Part shown: one piece after another, positions 19,715 through 29,513 of the stretch
Layout of the letters: each line of letters starts with the position of its first letter
Numbering within the stretch: the stretch's first letter is position 1
Assembly (NCBI GenBank): GCA_001931875.2
Contig: MSJH02000402.1
Span: 1 to 29,513 of the forward strand
Direction of reading: 5' to 3'
Source: Byssochlamys sp. IMV 00236
Taxonomy: Eukaryota; Ascomycota; Eurotiomycetes; Eurotiales; Thermoascaceae
Length of the DNA stretch: 29,513 nucleotides
The notes under the pieces: model-generated
Seen by the model: the letters and a program-made list of their open reading frames with translations, nothing else
What the model was told of the DNA's origin: nothing
Database searches by the model: none
Made by a program: the position numbers and the translations under genes

Positions 19715-22700
19715 TCATGAAAACGACAAATCATCAAGCAGCTTATTATAGCTTAATAATGCTTGAACATCCTTCTTTGCTGTCAATCTTTCATAATAAA
19801 TAGGACAATCCAAGGAAACACAAGGAACATCTTCACATTGTGATCTGGATTGATTGTTTGATGTTTTACAGTCAAGTGGCGACAATCCAGTACATTCTTG
19901 GCATGTACTTAGTATATTCCTTAGCTTGCGTTGCGCTGATGTTTGTCGACAGGTAAGGGTATAAATGACCTTTTGAGGCTCTTTTGCACATGTTTCACAC
20001 ACAATTATATTCGCTGCTACTAGTCGTATAGCGCCATCCGTTGTATGCGTTCCTTGGTCTGTTGATTTACGACAGGCAACACAATGACGGCGTAAACAGT
20101 ATTGATCAATAAACCTCAACTTTCCATTCTCAGGTTCCGCAAAGCTATTTAGACCTCCAAAAGCCCCACTTTGTACACGAGGCATATTTTCATACCAAGA
20201 TAAAATATCTAATCAATGCGCAATTAGACTCTTTGCTGTTATTTCCTAAAATAAGCACTTACCAACTCCTATTATATTAAAGATTCTACTTATTGGTGCA
20301 ATGATCTGTTTACGTATATAATACTCGGCGTTGAGTCGTAAGTGACTATAAAGAATGCTTTTAGTTATGGTTATGCTTCACTTAATTATTTTTTACATGC
20401 CTGTTATATAACACTGTTTCTGGACTAACCACTTCTTCCTTAAGTTTTGCTCCAGGGCCCTTATAAACGACAACATAAGGGACACGCTCTCCATATTGTG
20501 GCTCGGACCGTATACTTTTATTCATTCTTGTCTGTGCGACGATTGCTCCATTCGGTCCATCTCGACTAGTATAGGTACCCATACGAACTTCTTTTGCAAT
20601 AATAAAGTCTTGTAGTCGTACTCGACCCAATAAGATGTTAGTCCATTGTCTATAAAGATACTGTTTCAGTTCAGACATATCTTGCGTTCTAAATAAGATC
20701 CTAATCTTCAAGTTAAAAAAAAATACAATTGCTACCGACCATGTCTTACTTTAAGCTAGACTCCAATATCTTTTGGGTAGCTGGTGTGTGATCTCTTCTG
20801 ACAGTCTCTATGCCCTTTGCTTCAAAAACTGGTTCAGTCACTTCAGGGCTTTCATACTTGAAGCCAACATATCTTTTTTTTGCCAAAAGAACAGCAGGAT
20901 GATAAATCTTTTCAAGCTTTAGTTTTATAGGCGCAGGATTCATTTTGGTAATCGTATTTCCAATTTCATTTCCTAGTGCAAAGACCTCTTCAACAGTTTT
21001 TCCAGGAAAATAAACAAAGAGACTATCTGTATCTCCATATACAACTTGTGCACCCCATTTCTCTGTATTATGAATAAGATCAATAGCCTACATACGCAAG
21101 GAAATGCTTAGTTATGAAGGAGGGTGTCATCCAATAGACTTACTCTCTCTAAAGTCTCTCGTCCTGTTTGAACAATGCTGTCGGCAATATCAACAGAAGG
21201 CATTCTCCCAGAGAACGAAGCAGAAGTATACCCGTAGGTAACATTTGCAATAAACTTCAATGTCAATTGTTTTGCATCAAGAGATCTCAAAAGTCCCTAT
21301 GGTATCATTAGATATAAGTATCAACTTACATCTATTATACTTACAGAATCATCCTTGTGCTCTTTCATTGACTTTTTAACCATAACTCTTGTATCTAAGA
21401 GCTCTTGAAGCATTTTAGCAAGTAAACTCTTTCGAACTTCAGGCTTTACAAACATCACCCCGTTAGGAGATACTATCAGTTCGGTGAATATAGGTTATGA
21501 ACATAAGCATTAGAGCACCTACTATTAATGTAGTCTTTTAAGGAATTCAATAGTCCATCAGGTAAGTCAAATGAGTCCAAGACGCCAAATCGCGAAGATT
21601 CTCCAGGTTTTTGAATACGGCCTAAGCATGTGGAATAACTATGCAAAAAAGATTGTTGTATTATACTACATGTGCTTGAATATACATCGACTATTTACCA
21701 ATAGTTGTAAGCAATAATAATCGAAGGATACAGGCTTTGAAAGTCTAGGACAGCTATCGAACTGTTGTAAAACTTTGAAATAGGTTCCATAATGAGTGGT
21801 AAACATTCAAGAGAGCGCTGGGAGCCAACCTGATAAGATAGATGAGTATCTATCACCCACAATTGAGTTTTTTGTTTACCTGTTTTCTGCTCGGGGAAAT
21901 CATTAGAAAGTTCTCAGGCTTTGAAATGCGAAGCATGATTGATTCAACTTTGAATTGAGATCCTCTTGTAAGGACTGAATAGAAATTGACACCGAAAACT
22001 CTGGCAGATTCACAAGTGCGACTAATGATCTGAGACACATCTAGTATATCCAGATTCATTTGCACTCGCTTCATGTAATACTTGAATAACCGATATCTTA
22101 AAACAACTGGTCCATGTCGATACCATGCTGTCAACGTTGCATGGGAAAAGTGAGGTACCCTTGAGAAGTATTAGATGGAAAGTTTGATGAACTGTATAAT
22201 TGAATACCTCTCATGTAGTAAATTGTATGCAATGTTCTCGAGTGTATAACTCGTCAACGCAAGTTCACTTCTCATTAATCGCCAGACGTTAAGCATATGT
22301 CTTCCACATATCTTATACATTGATGCCTTCTTATACCCCCAATCGTCTTTGCGGACACTGTTGGAAGAATAACTAATCATTCTTGATAATTCATCTACAA
22401 CATTGATTCCTGCAAAAGTAATAGTTTAGCGCACGCATAATGACCCTAGTCCGTCATACCTAAATGAGCTCCTCGTTCGATAAGATAGCCCCATGATGAA
22501 TTCTGGACTTCATAACCAACCAACATATCAGGATCATAGAGTCTGACCTTTTCGATTAGAATAGAAAAAAGTTCCTCTTCTGTTTCTGCATAGTCTATGT
22601 CAGCACCTGAATTCAAACGATTAGAATGTCTGTGCAAGTAATTCATGCTGTAGCTTACGTGTTGCAGCAATTCCAATTTTTGTTACAATAAAGTCGTTTA

Positions 22701-25700
22701 AACATATGATACCAAGGCGGTAGCCTTGCTGATAGCCATTCGTTGGAACATTTAAGTCTTCAGTTTTCAGACAATAGAATATAACAGACACTGCATCTTG
22801 CTCTGGGTCTGGCAATAAGTCAGCTCTAGTATTAGCTATTGTGATAAAATAAGCCCATTAAAGAATATAGTCATGTTATATATTATTACCGTGTATTTCC
22901 ACGCTAAAATAGTCTATGTTGCTCTTGATATATGTAGTCTTGGCTTCAGGTTTGCTGGCGCTGTATTTAAAATCAAATGGTCCATCAATTGAGAGACCAT
23001 CAAGCTGTTGTTATTGTTGTTAGTGTATATTAATTTAGAGTGCTATCTCCTCATGAACACTACCTGTGATCCTTCGTAAGTAATTTTAGGCTTTTTACAC
23101 ATCCTCTCATCCTCTAGCCACGCTTGTACTTCTTTAAAGCTGGGTGGAAGATTAGTTGGAGTCCAATGACGGATGGTAACTTTAGAGGCTTCATTTCTCT
23201 TTTGCCGCATGTGAAAATATTTATTCTTGAACTCCTTTAAGCTATCTATTGTATTGCATTTCAGTTTAAATTCCTGCCCATTAAATGAAGTTGGGTATGT
23301 TGGTACGTCAGACAATTTGCTATAGAATGGCTCTTTGTACATGACGTTGGGTATATTCTTCATTATTGGATCTTTCTCTGTTATGGTTGGTGGTGGATGA
23401 ACATAGACAAATTCCATTTGTGCAGGTTTGTGTGCTATTTGAGTGACTTTTGCACGTTTTCTGCTACTTGATGCGTTTTCACTCTTTTGAAAGTATCTTT
23501 CCCAGTTGTAGTCTACATTGTCATCCTGTTCAATATCATTTGTTACATGTACTGCCTGCTGTTTCTCGACGATATTAGAACCCGATGATATAGACAAGAG
23601 CTGCTTTGCACTACATGGTCCAGCTTGGACTGTAGGTAATGATTCATGCAAGAGTACATGTTTTTCAAAATCATCTTTTGGTCGTTGCTCATCTTTTGGT
23701 GGCCACATATCATTAAGCTTGTTCAAAAAAAGCTTTCCAAGTGTTTGCTTATCAAGAATATCACTCATGTCTATTTGTCCTGGACTAGTGTCATCTCCTT
23801 TCGCCACTTCTTCATTATGAGTATGCTCTACAGTCATTCCCTCCTGCTGAGAGCTAAGTAGCGGTTCACCATTATTTAAAATAGATCGACTGACGCCATA
23901 TTGAGAGTTTGATAATATTGTTCTATTTTCTTGACTGCAAGTGTTTTTCTCTCCAACATTGTTTGACATACTACTGCTGTCCTGAGGTATATCTTTTTGT
24001 GATTTGCCCTCAGCTATGGTATGCTGCTGATTCAATACCTTTTGTTTCCTTTTTCTTCTCCTGTTGAATATGGGACTTTCTTTAATAACTACAGATACAA
24101 TTGTCTCACTGTCATTTTCAGGCATTTTCCTCTTTCTTATCTTCATCTTTTTCAACAATTTCTTTTCTTGTTCCCATTGTTCCTTTGCCGATGTTGAGCG
24201 CGCATTACTTGTTGATTCGTCTATATCCTTTGTACCATCTAATTGACTGATTCGAAGCTTTTGTAAAAACCGATTTGGACGCGACCTACATGACAATTTC
24301 AGTTTATAAAAGAATACTTCACATGCTTTCACGTCTTACATGGTATCAGGAAGTATATTGCTTATTTGAAATGGTTCATCTTCAGTATATTGTGCATCGT
24401 TTTCTTCTAACCTAAGCTTTCGTTTTTGTCCTACTTGTGATATCATATCTACTTGTTCTGATAAGGAGTTTGTTTTCTGAGGTTTCATGGTTCCACCTTG
24501 ATGTATACAATCGTCATCATCTTCGTATTCTATACTCACCACGGGCCTTGATGAACCTTTTCTCTTTTCAGATTCTTCTATCCATTTCGCAATATCACTT
24601 TCTTTTAAACCATAATCGTCGTTATCAAAGGTATCATCCCCCAAGATCTGCTGCTCAGTTTCTTCATGGCCCAAGTCGAAATGTTGTTCTTCGTCATCAT
24701 CTTTTGCTTTACTTTCGAGATATGAGTCAATAAGGTTTGTATCCACATAGTTTTGTGTTATCCATGCTTTATATCGAGATGGATCAGAGATAACGTTAAA
24801 TTGGTTCATCTCTTTTTCTTGGGGAGTAGCAACGTGCTGCGACTTTCCTAGTTGATTTGTAATACCCTTTTTGAGCTGATAGTATTCTTGTGGATACAGA
24901 GCTTCAACAGATTGAAATGCAGTCATAACACCATTTAATAAGATAGGATCTTTATTTGTGTGGGTGTCACTGCCTGATCTCTCAATCATTTTGTTCAAGA
25001 TGCTTCTTAACGAAGGCTCTGAAGTCCAAGGCATGCTGGATGGCACACGCTGGTCGTCTGTTTGGGATACTGACCACAAAGGTTCTGTATTCCCCTTTGC
25101 CCTACGACGCTTAGCTTCATCCTTCCATATGGTTTCTAGTGATTTCACGAGTTTCCTTTTAGCTACTTCATCAGGGTTGAGTAAATCATGTTTCTGTAAC
25201 TTCATCTCGTAGCTCAAATTAGCATGAATATCTCTTTCGGTGATATCTAATCGGTTCAGGATGCACATACTGGTAGCATCAATTTCCAATTCACAATGAC
25301 TTTCTCGAGCAAGAGCATCTGATTGTAACATGACAGGTACAGTTTCTGATGTATAAACTGATTTATCATGCACCTCTGCCATAGAAGCTGACCCTGACAC
25401 CTGAGATTTATTGTACTCTGACCTGGGTGTATTAACCAAAGGCGAACGGAAACGAAGACCGATCTCTGCATGTCTACCAACGGTATCTGTATCCAAATGA
25501 ATACAATCCATACCATAGAGGTTATAATCCATCAAGAACTGAAGCTCAAACGGGATATGGGACTCAAAGGGCTGAAAATGAGTCCCCATGATGGCTTGTG
25601 ATTGAAGTATATCGACCATCTGTTGCTTTTCAGATGGGTCTATAATGTATATCTTTAAAAACGTCTGGTATCCAGTGTGGTATCCATAGAATGGTACACC

Positions 25701-26085
25701 CTTCACAAGGACAATGGCAGCGATATGCTGATTTTTCTTGTCAGGACTAGGTCTGATTGACTGGTCAAAGGCTTGATTGAGACAGGTTCCAAATTGAAAG
25801 ATGCTCTTTTGGATATCTTCTAAAGTGTATTCTTGCGGTATAGTATAAGGGACAAAGAAATAAGGGTAGATCTATGTCGATTTGGTTTAACAGTTTTACT
25901 CGATTCGTCATGTTTACCTGATGAATATGAACACATGCTTTCTGACCTGCATCGGTAGATCCAAATATTCTAATAACAGGTACTCTTGACAGAGGGTCGT
26001 CACAGAAGGGAGAATAAGTGCGATCTAAAAAGCATGGCCTTTGTAGGTAGTGATCTATATCGACTATTCTTATAGAGATGGTCAT
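19715..26085 (-). CDS. REV3: DNA polymerase zeta catalytic subunit
   Basis: Sixteen exons give 1861 residues: 26085-25918, 25871-24340, 24285-23064, 23004-22890, 22835-22659, 22606-22460, 22409-22208, 22159-21880, 21829-21699, 21638-21523, 21472-21345, 21296-21144, 21087-20750, 20700-20401, 20345-20263, 20208-19715. The N-terminal B-family domain (YESHIP-like FESHIPFELQFLMDYNLYG) is followed by a long disordered middle in exons 2-3. The polymerase motifs are DFQSLYPSIIIAYNYC (motif A, about residue 1310), KFIANVTYGYTSASFSGRMP (motif B, about 1420) and YGDTDSLFVYF (motif C, about 1480). The C-terminus has two cysteine clusters: HCVACRKS with VCETCAK (zinc, CysA) and STCQECTG with the later Cys residues before PIYYER (CysB, the [4Fe-4S] site that also binds accessory subunits). 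It extends mispaired or damaged primer ends in translesion synthesis together with Rev7. Intron 14 is GC-AG. Only 102 bp separate its start from the upstream gene's stop. Confidence 0.97.
20346..20400 (-). other. GC-AG intron of REV3
   Basis: The donor reads AACAG/GCATGT and the acceptor TTTATAG. The join gives VLYNSHLRLNAEYYIRKQII, matching the block before the cysteine domain in REV3 proteins. The nearby GT in GCATGTAAAA gives the wrong phase. Confidence 0.75.
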
Positions 26086-26187
26086 GTTGAATCTCTAGAG
26101 ATCAACTGAGATACAAAAAAGGAAATGAAAAGCTAAGCATGCAAGCATGTCAAATAAAACTCCCCTCTGATAAATAAACAATAGTGT
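26086..26187 (-). promoter_or_regulatory. Compact REV3 promoter interval
   Basis: The only non-coding DNA between the REV3 start and the stop of the upstream same-strand gene is 102 bp. The REV3 promoter must lie here, within the upstream gene, or the two may be co-transcribed. No TATA-like element is obvious. Confidence 0.4.
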
Positions 26188-26192
26188 TTATT
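26187..26192 (-). terminator. AATAAA overlapping the dehydrogenase stop
   Basis: The minus-strand stop TAA (26190-26188) is embedded in AATAAA (AAA TAA A). A short 3' UTR is needed here because REV3 starts about 100 bp on. Confidence 0.45.
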
Positions 26193-27162
26193 TCTTTTCA
26201 ATGATAAAAGGAAGTCCAGCCTCTTCTCTGAGAACTAGATCAAAGAGTTAGTACTAAATTCCATAAATGGAGTGCAAACACATACCTCCGACAACGCTTG
26301 TCAAGTCAAAATCACCATGCTTCTCTTGTGCAGTATTACAATGTTCCAAAAACTTGTGAGTGATAGGTACAGACGCATTAGACTCCTTTGCAAGGTTGAT
26401 TATATGATTCACATCCTTTTTGGCAGAACTAATAGGAAAATGTATTTCGTGTGTAAAAGTTTGTTGAGACATACGTGAACCGTATGTAGCTACCATTGTT
26501 CCTGGCAAGAAGCCATCCAATAGCTCTTGAGCTTTATCTTGACCAACACCAGAGGCTTCAGCAAGAGTCATGTATTCGGCCAACATCTCTACAGTGCTTG
26601 TCACAACAAAGTTACCACATAATTTCAAGCGTAATGATTGACCAACGGCATCGCCAAGTTCAATCTTCTTTTTACCAATAGCTGGAATCAATATTGACAA
26701 GGCTTTAGAGCGACTGTTACTGTCACCACCAGCGACCAGAACGATTAATTCTGCAGCAGCAGCCTTTGCTGGAGGGCCCATTACGGGGCAAGCCAAGTAG
26801 GTTGCACCAACTTGAGACACCTTTTCAGCGAGTTTCTCTGCCATTTTAGGACTAATCGTAGATTGTTCAACAAAGAGAGCGCCGGATTTAAGATGAGGGA
26901 CCAGGTCATTCACCGTTTCTTCTACAGCCGTGTCATTTAGAAGACATGAAAAGATGATGTCTGATTTCTTTGCAACTTCTTCAAGTGAGGTAGCTACTTT
27001 TACAGGATGGGTCTTTTTGAGTTCTTCGGCTTTTGCTTGGGTACGATTGAAGACCAACAAAGAGGGATAACCGAGTGATTCGACGTGCTTTGCAATATGA
27101 CCAGCCATGTTCTTGCCCATAGCGCCTAGACCGATAAAGCTGCATTGTAAGTTGGAGGACAT
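26188..27162 (-). CDS. Beta-hydroxyacid dehydrogenase (3-hydroxyisobutyrate dehydrogenase-like)
   Basis: Two exons (27162-26286, 26234-26188) give 307 residues. The Rossmann nucleotide site is GLGAMG (residues 11-16). VEQSTISP stands for the family's DxST..P substrate loop, CPVMGPPAKA for the APVSGG block, and LRLKLCGNF carries the catalytic lysine (K180) with N184 four residues on. An NR pair (FNRTQAK) after the second strand suggests preference for NADP, as in GLYR1/glyoxylate-reductase relatives. The 51-bp terminal intron (GGAG/GTATGT to GATCTAG) replaces a spurious CLHSIYGI end with VLREEAGLPFIIEKK, which fits the family. It is probably soluble; the exact acid or aldehyde substrate is not decidable here. 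It stands directly upstream of REV3 on the same strand. Confidence 0.9.
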
Positions 27163-27702
27163 TTTTTTTTTTAATTAGAAAAAAAAAGGCATAAATTCGA
27201 ACTGGGGTTTAAATATGAAAAGTAACGAGTTTATTGTTGACAAATGCTTACTCATTGATTACAGTTTTTAGGCTTGAAATTCAGCCCATTTATTAGTTTT
27301 TGGGGGGGGACAACTTGATCTATATTTAACATCATATCAATATCACTTTATTACAGATGAGACTATGCTCTCCACAGTAATAAATCATATTCAATGAGTC
27401 ATTTTTAAGCCGGAGACCCTATTTTATTCACCAAATTTGGTTATTTTATCATTATAAATAAACAGTCTGACTCTTTCTTTTTTATTTTAAAAGGGGACAT
27501 AAAAAAACTAGCTTAAAAAAGTCTAAAATACAACATTTTTTTTAATACACAAAAATGTTAACTTAGGGAATTGCATAAAAAGAGAGGATTGACATAAATA
27601 AAGAATGGTATACAGTTAAGATAATAAGTAAATGGTAATAAGAATTAAAGCAAAGGGAATAAATATATATGTATATGGGCATATATAAAAAAGAGAAAGA
27701 AT
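27163..27702. other. AT-rich intergenic region
   Basis: A 540-bp gap holding the dehydrogenase promoter and the 3' flank of the disordered-protein gene. It shows an eight-G run at 27302-27309 and many A/T homopolymers. No gene seen. Confidence 0.5.
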
Positions 27703-28989
27703 CTACAATACTCCTACACGAGATGACTTTTTACCTGTCATCAAGTTCTTGAAGCTCTTCCATAATTTACCAACTTTCGAGGGCTCTTCTGGTATTGTCG
27801 TTGCCGCAGTACTAGGTTTCTTTTTAAGTAATTCATCATTATTATTCTTTTTAAATGAAAATAAAGATGGCTTGCTTGGCTTGTCAATTTTATCTGCGTT
27901 TGGTGTTGGACGGAATGAAGATATCACACGAGCAGATATCTTTTTTACTTCAGATTTTATAGTTTTCTTTTTCGGTGGTTCTGGAAGAGGTTTCTGTGCC
28001 GCAGATCGATCGACTCTAGGTGTAGTTGATACATTTGGTTGCTTGGCAGAACAAGGCGTAGTAGATTCCGCTGGTTTTTTCCAGAAGGCACGACTAGCGA
28101 ATTCTGAAGCACGTGAGGTAAAAGATTTTTTGGAACTGGGGTTACTTGATAATTTGGTGCAACTATTACTGCTACTACTACTAGAATTACTATTTTTCTT
28201 TAAAGATGCTCTAGAATCATTGGTCGTTTTGTTCGTCTGAATAGAGCCGATGGTTGTACCAAGTTGACCACGCTTGGGAGATGCAGGTGATACAATAGAT
28301 GACGATGTCTGTGGCGGTTGTCGCTTTGAGAAGAAGTCCTTTAATGACTGAACTGTTCCCTTTTTTATCTCTAGTCTTTCAAGGGGTGGATCTGTAGTAA
28401 TAATCGACGTCTGTGTCGTCCTCTGACTCAGGTTACTCAGGGAATCCGGTAACTGAAAGAGGGATCTTATTGAACGCACGGTGCCTCGTTGTATTGAGCT
28501 CAGGACAGAGGATCTTCTACTGTATGAGGAATCTGCATCATGACGACTAATGCTGGTTGTGCTTTTTGATTGGATAGATGAAGCTCTATTGATAGACGGT
28601 GGCGATACTCGAGCAACATCGCGAGGATCAGCTTCCGCAATAGGTAAGAAATGGTCATCGTTGTGAAACGGAAACGCTAGAGGTCTCGGGCAAGAATAGA
28701 CTAGATCGGGTTGGCGAGGGGTTTGGTGGTATCTTTTTTTCTTTTTTGGTGGACCAGTAATGTGAGGCTTTTTGTTCTCATCGGTTGTTGTTATAGTTGA
28801 AGTTGAAATAGTGGTTGGAGTTGATACAATTGAGCATGTGGGAGTGAACGATGAAGAGGTATATCCGCTATCAGCTCCGGCCGATATTTCAGATTCGAGT
28901 GAGGAGCGTTTTTTATGAAGTGTATGCTTTGAGTCTTGCTTTGAGCGAATCAAATATTGTTCATGTCTAAGGCCAGAAGAATGAAACAT
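27703..28989 (-). CDS. Disordered Ser/Lys-rich protein, unknown
   Basis: A single 428-residue frame from ATG 28989, rich in Ser, Thr, Lys and Pro, with no recognised domain. A basic patch GPPKKKKRYH (about residue 79) could be a nuclear localisation signal. Two related segments, RGTVRSIRSLFQLP and KGTVQSLKDFFSKR, look like a duplicated short helix motif. FASRAFWKKP and the C-terminal SKVGKLWKSFKNLMTGKK are amphipathic, basic and aromatic, which would suit binding to membrane or a partner. Polyserine lies in the middle. The many RxxS sites suggest phosphorylation. Codon-level conservation cannot be judged, but the open length and ordered short motifs argue it is real. It may be a cytoskeletal, polarity or signalling adaptor; I would not assign a function. 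Confidence 0.75.
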   Translation of the reverse strand: MFHSSGLRHEQYLIRSKQDSKHTLHKKRSSLESEISAGADSGYTSSSFTPTCSIVSTPTTISTSTITTTDENKKPHITGPPKKKKRYHQTPRQPDLVYSCPRPLAFPFHNDDHFLPIAEADPRDVARVSPPSINRASSIQSKSTTSISRHDADSSYSRRSSVLSSIQRGTVRSIRSLFQLPDSLSNLSQRTTQTSIITTDPPLERLEIKKGTVQSLKDFFSKRQPPQTSSSIVSPASPKRGQLGTTIGSIQTNKTTNDSRASLKKNSNSSSSSSNSCTKLSSNPSSKKSFTSRASEFASRAFWKKPAESTTPCSAKQPNVSTTPRVDRSAAQKPLPEPPKKKTIKSEVKKISARVISSFRPTPNADKIDKPSKPSLFSFKKNNNDELLKKKPSTAATTIPEEPSKVGKLWKSFKNLMTGKKSSRVGVL

Positions 28990-29513
28990 CTATAGTTTTC
29001 CTTTTAAAAGAAAAAAAGCTTCTTTTTTGTTGTTATGTTCTATAAAAGGCTGTTGTTGCTTCTATGGTTACTTGAGCCTATTTTCAAAAGGAGTGAAAAA
29101 ATAAAAATAAAAAAAAAGAAAAAAGAAAAGGAGGTATATAAAAACCATTTTGTTATTTTATTTCTTGTGTCTTGTAACACGAAGCTTATAAAATAGGTTA
29201 AAGATGGAATCAATGCATCTATTATTTAATGGGCCGTGATGACTGTATGCTGACTTATTCTACAATTCTTCTTTCATATGCTCGCCCACTCCTTATTTTT
29301 TCTGCAAAATGATTTGAATTAAGCAGAGGCAATATTTATTGCATCCATACAAAGTCCGAGCTGGAAATTTTTTCTTCATCATTTTTCGCTATGCCAAATA
29401 CAGAGGGCTAGAATTGATTGGATTATCACTGGATCAGGCTATACAACAGTTCATGTAGATGTTTTTTTTTTTTTTTTTTAAAGAATATTAAATACCTCTT
29501 ATAACTTTGTATA
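28990..29513. other. Upstream region of the disordered-protein gene
   Basis: AT-rich, with an A/G-rich tract at 29095-29135 and a run of 18 T at 29462-29479. It should hold the promoter of the gene ending at 27703. No coding signal before the window ends. Confidence 0.5.
29462..29479. repeat. Poly-T run (18)
   Basis: Eighteen consecutive T. It could be an ordinary homopolymer or the poly-A tail of a minus-strand retroposed copy; no target-site duplication or upstream coding match is visible in the 30 bases left in the window. Confidence 0.8.

Noticed and set aside
24064..25212. Open frames antisense to REV3 exons 2 and 3
   Set aside because: They are short, lack any family signature and lie wholly opposite well-supported coding sequence.
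27749..28240. A 163-codon plus-strand frame opposite the disordered protein
   Set aside because: Its leucine and phenylalanine runs are the reverse reading of lysine- and serine-rich codons; the minus-strand frame is longer and has a coherent start.
29462..29479. Poly-T run as the tail of a retroposed gene
   Set aside because: No adjacent coding match or target-site duplication is visible before the window ends, so it is left as a homopolymer.
1..29513. tRNA, rRNA, riboswitch or CRISPR array
   Set aside because: I scanned for a T-loop consensus, cloverleaf arms and regularly spaced repeats and found none I could support.

Overview
This is eukaryotic DNA, most likely from a zygomycete fungus of the Mucoromycota (order Mucorales is the best guess). 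The genes carry many short AT-rich spliceosomal introns of about 45-90 bp. They include fungus-typical families: a Zn2Cys6 regulator with the fungal-specific transcription factor domain, a fungal chalcone-isomerase-like mitochondrial protein, and a broken Fanzor-type nuclease of the sort common in these fungi. There are no bacterial operons, no CRISPR array and no recognisable tRNA or rRNA gene. All splice structures below were worked out by hand by matching GT-AG (once GC-AG) sites to protein continuity, and the multi-exon genes close in frame.

Layout. From 171 to 588 there is a broken unknown coding relic. An F-box gene (1097-1854) and a large Zn2Cys6 transcription factor (2183-4940) follow, both on the minus strand. 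At 5404-7023, also minus, lies the most interesting item: a decayed but clearly readable Fanzor (eukaryotic TnpB relative). It keeps the RuvC-I, RuvC-III and zinc-ribbon regions and a spliceosomal intron, but carries several frameshifts and a stop. The plus-strand gene for mitochondrial ribosomal protein uL3m (8217-9216) converges on a cyclase/kynurenine-formamidase-like gene (9709-10776, minus). The next 1.7 kb (10777-12550) has no intact gene but shows a chain of broken reading frames.

A CNH-domain gene (12551-14343, plus) meets a LACTB2-like metallo-beta-lactamase gene (14368-15354, minus) tail to tail with only 24 bp between stop codons. Then, all on the minus strand: nascent polypeptide-associated complex alpha (16207-16735), a doubtful small ORF (17039-17326), a chalcone-isomerase-like mitochondrial protein (17418-18520), the 16-exon DNA polymerase zeta catalytic subunit REV3 (19715-26085), a beta-hydroxyacid dehydrogenase (26188-27162) and a 428-residue disordered basic protein (27703-28989).

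The genes do not form one pathway; they are unrelated housekeeping functions (mitochondrial translation, protein targeting at the ribosome, translesion DNA synthesis, metabolism) in compact tandem or convergent arrangement. A recurring detail is that six genes have an AATAAA polyadenylation-type hexamer overlapping the TAA stop codon, which fits very short 3' UTRs.
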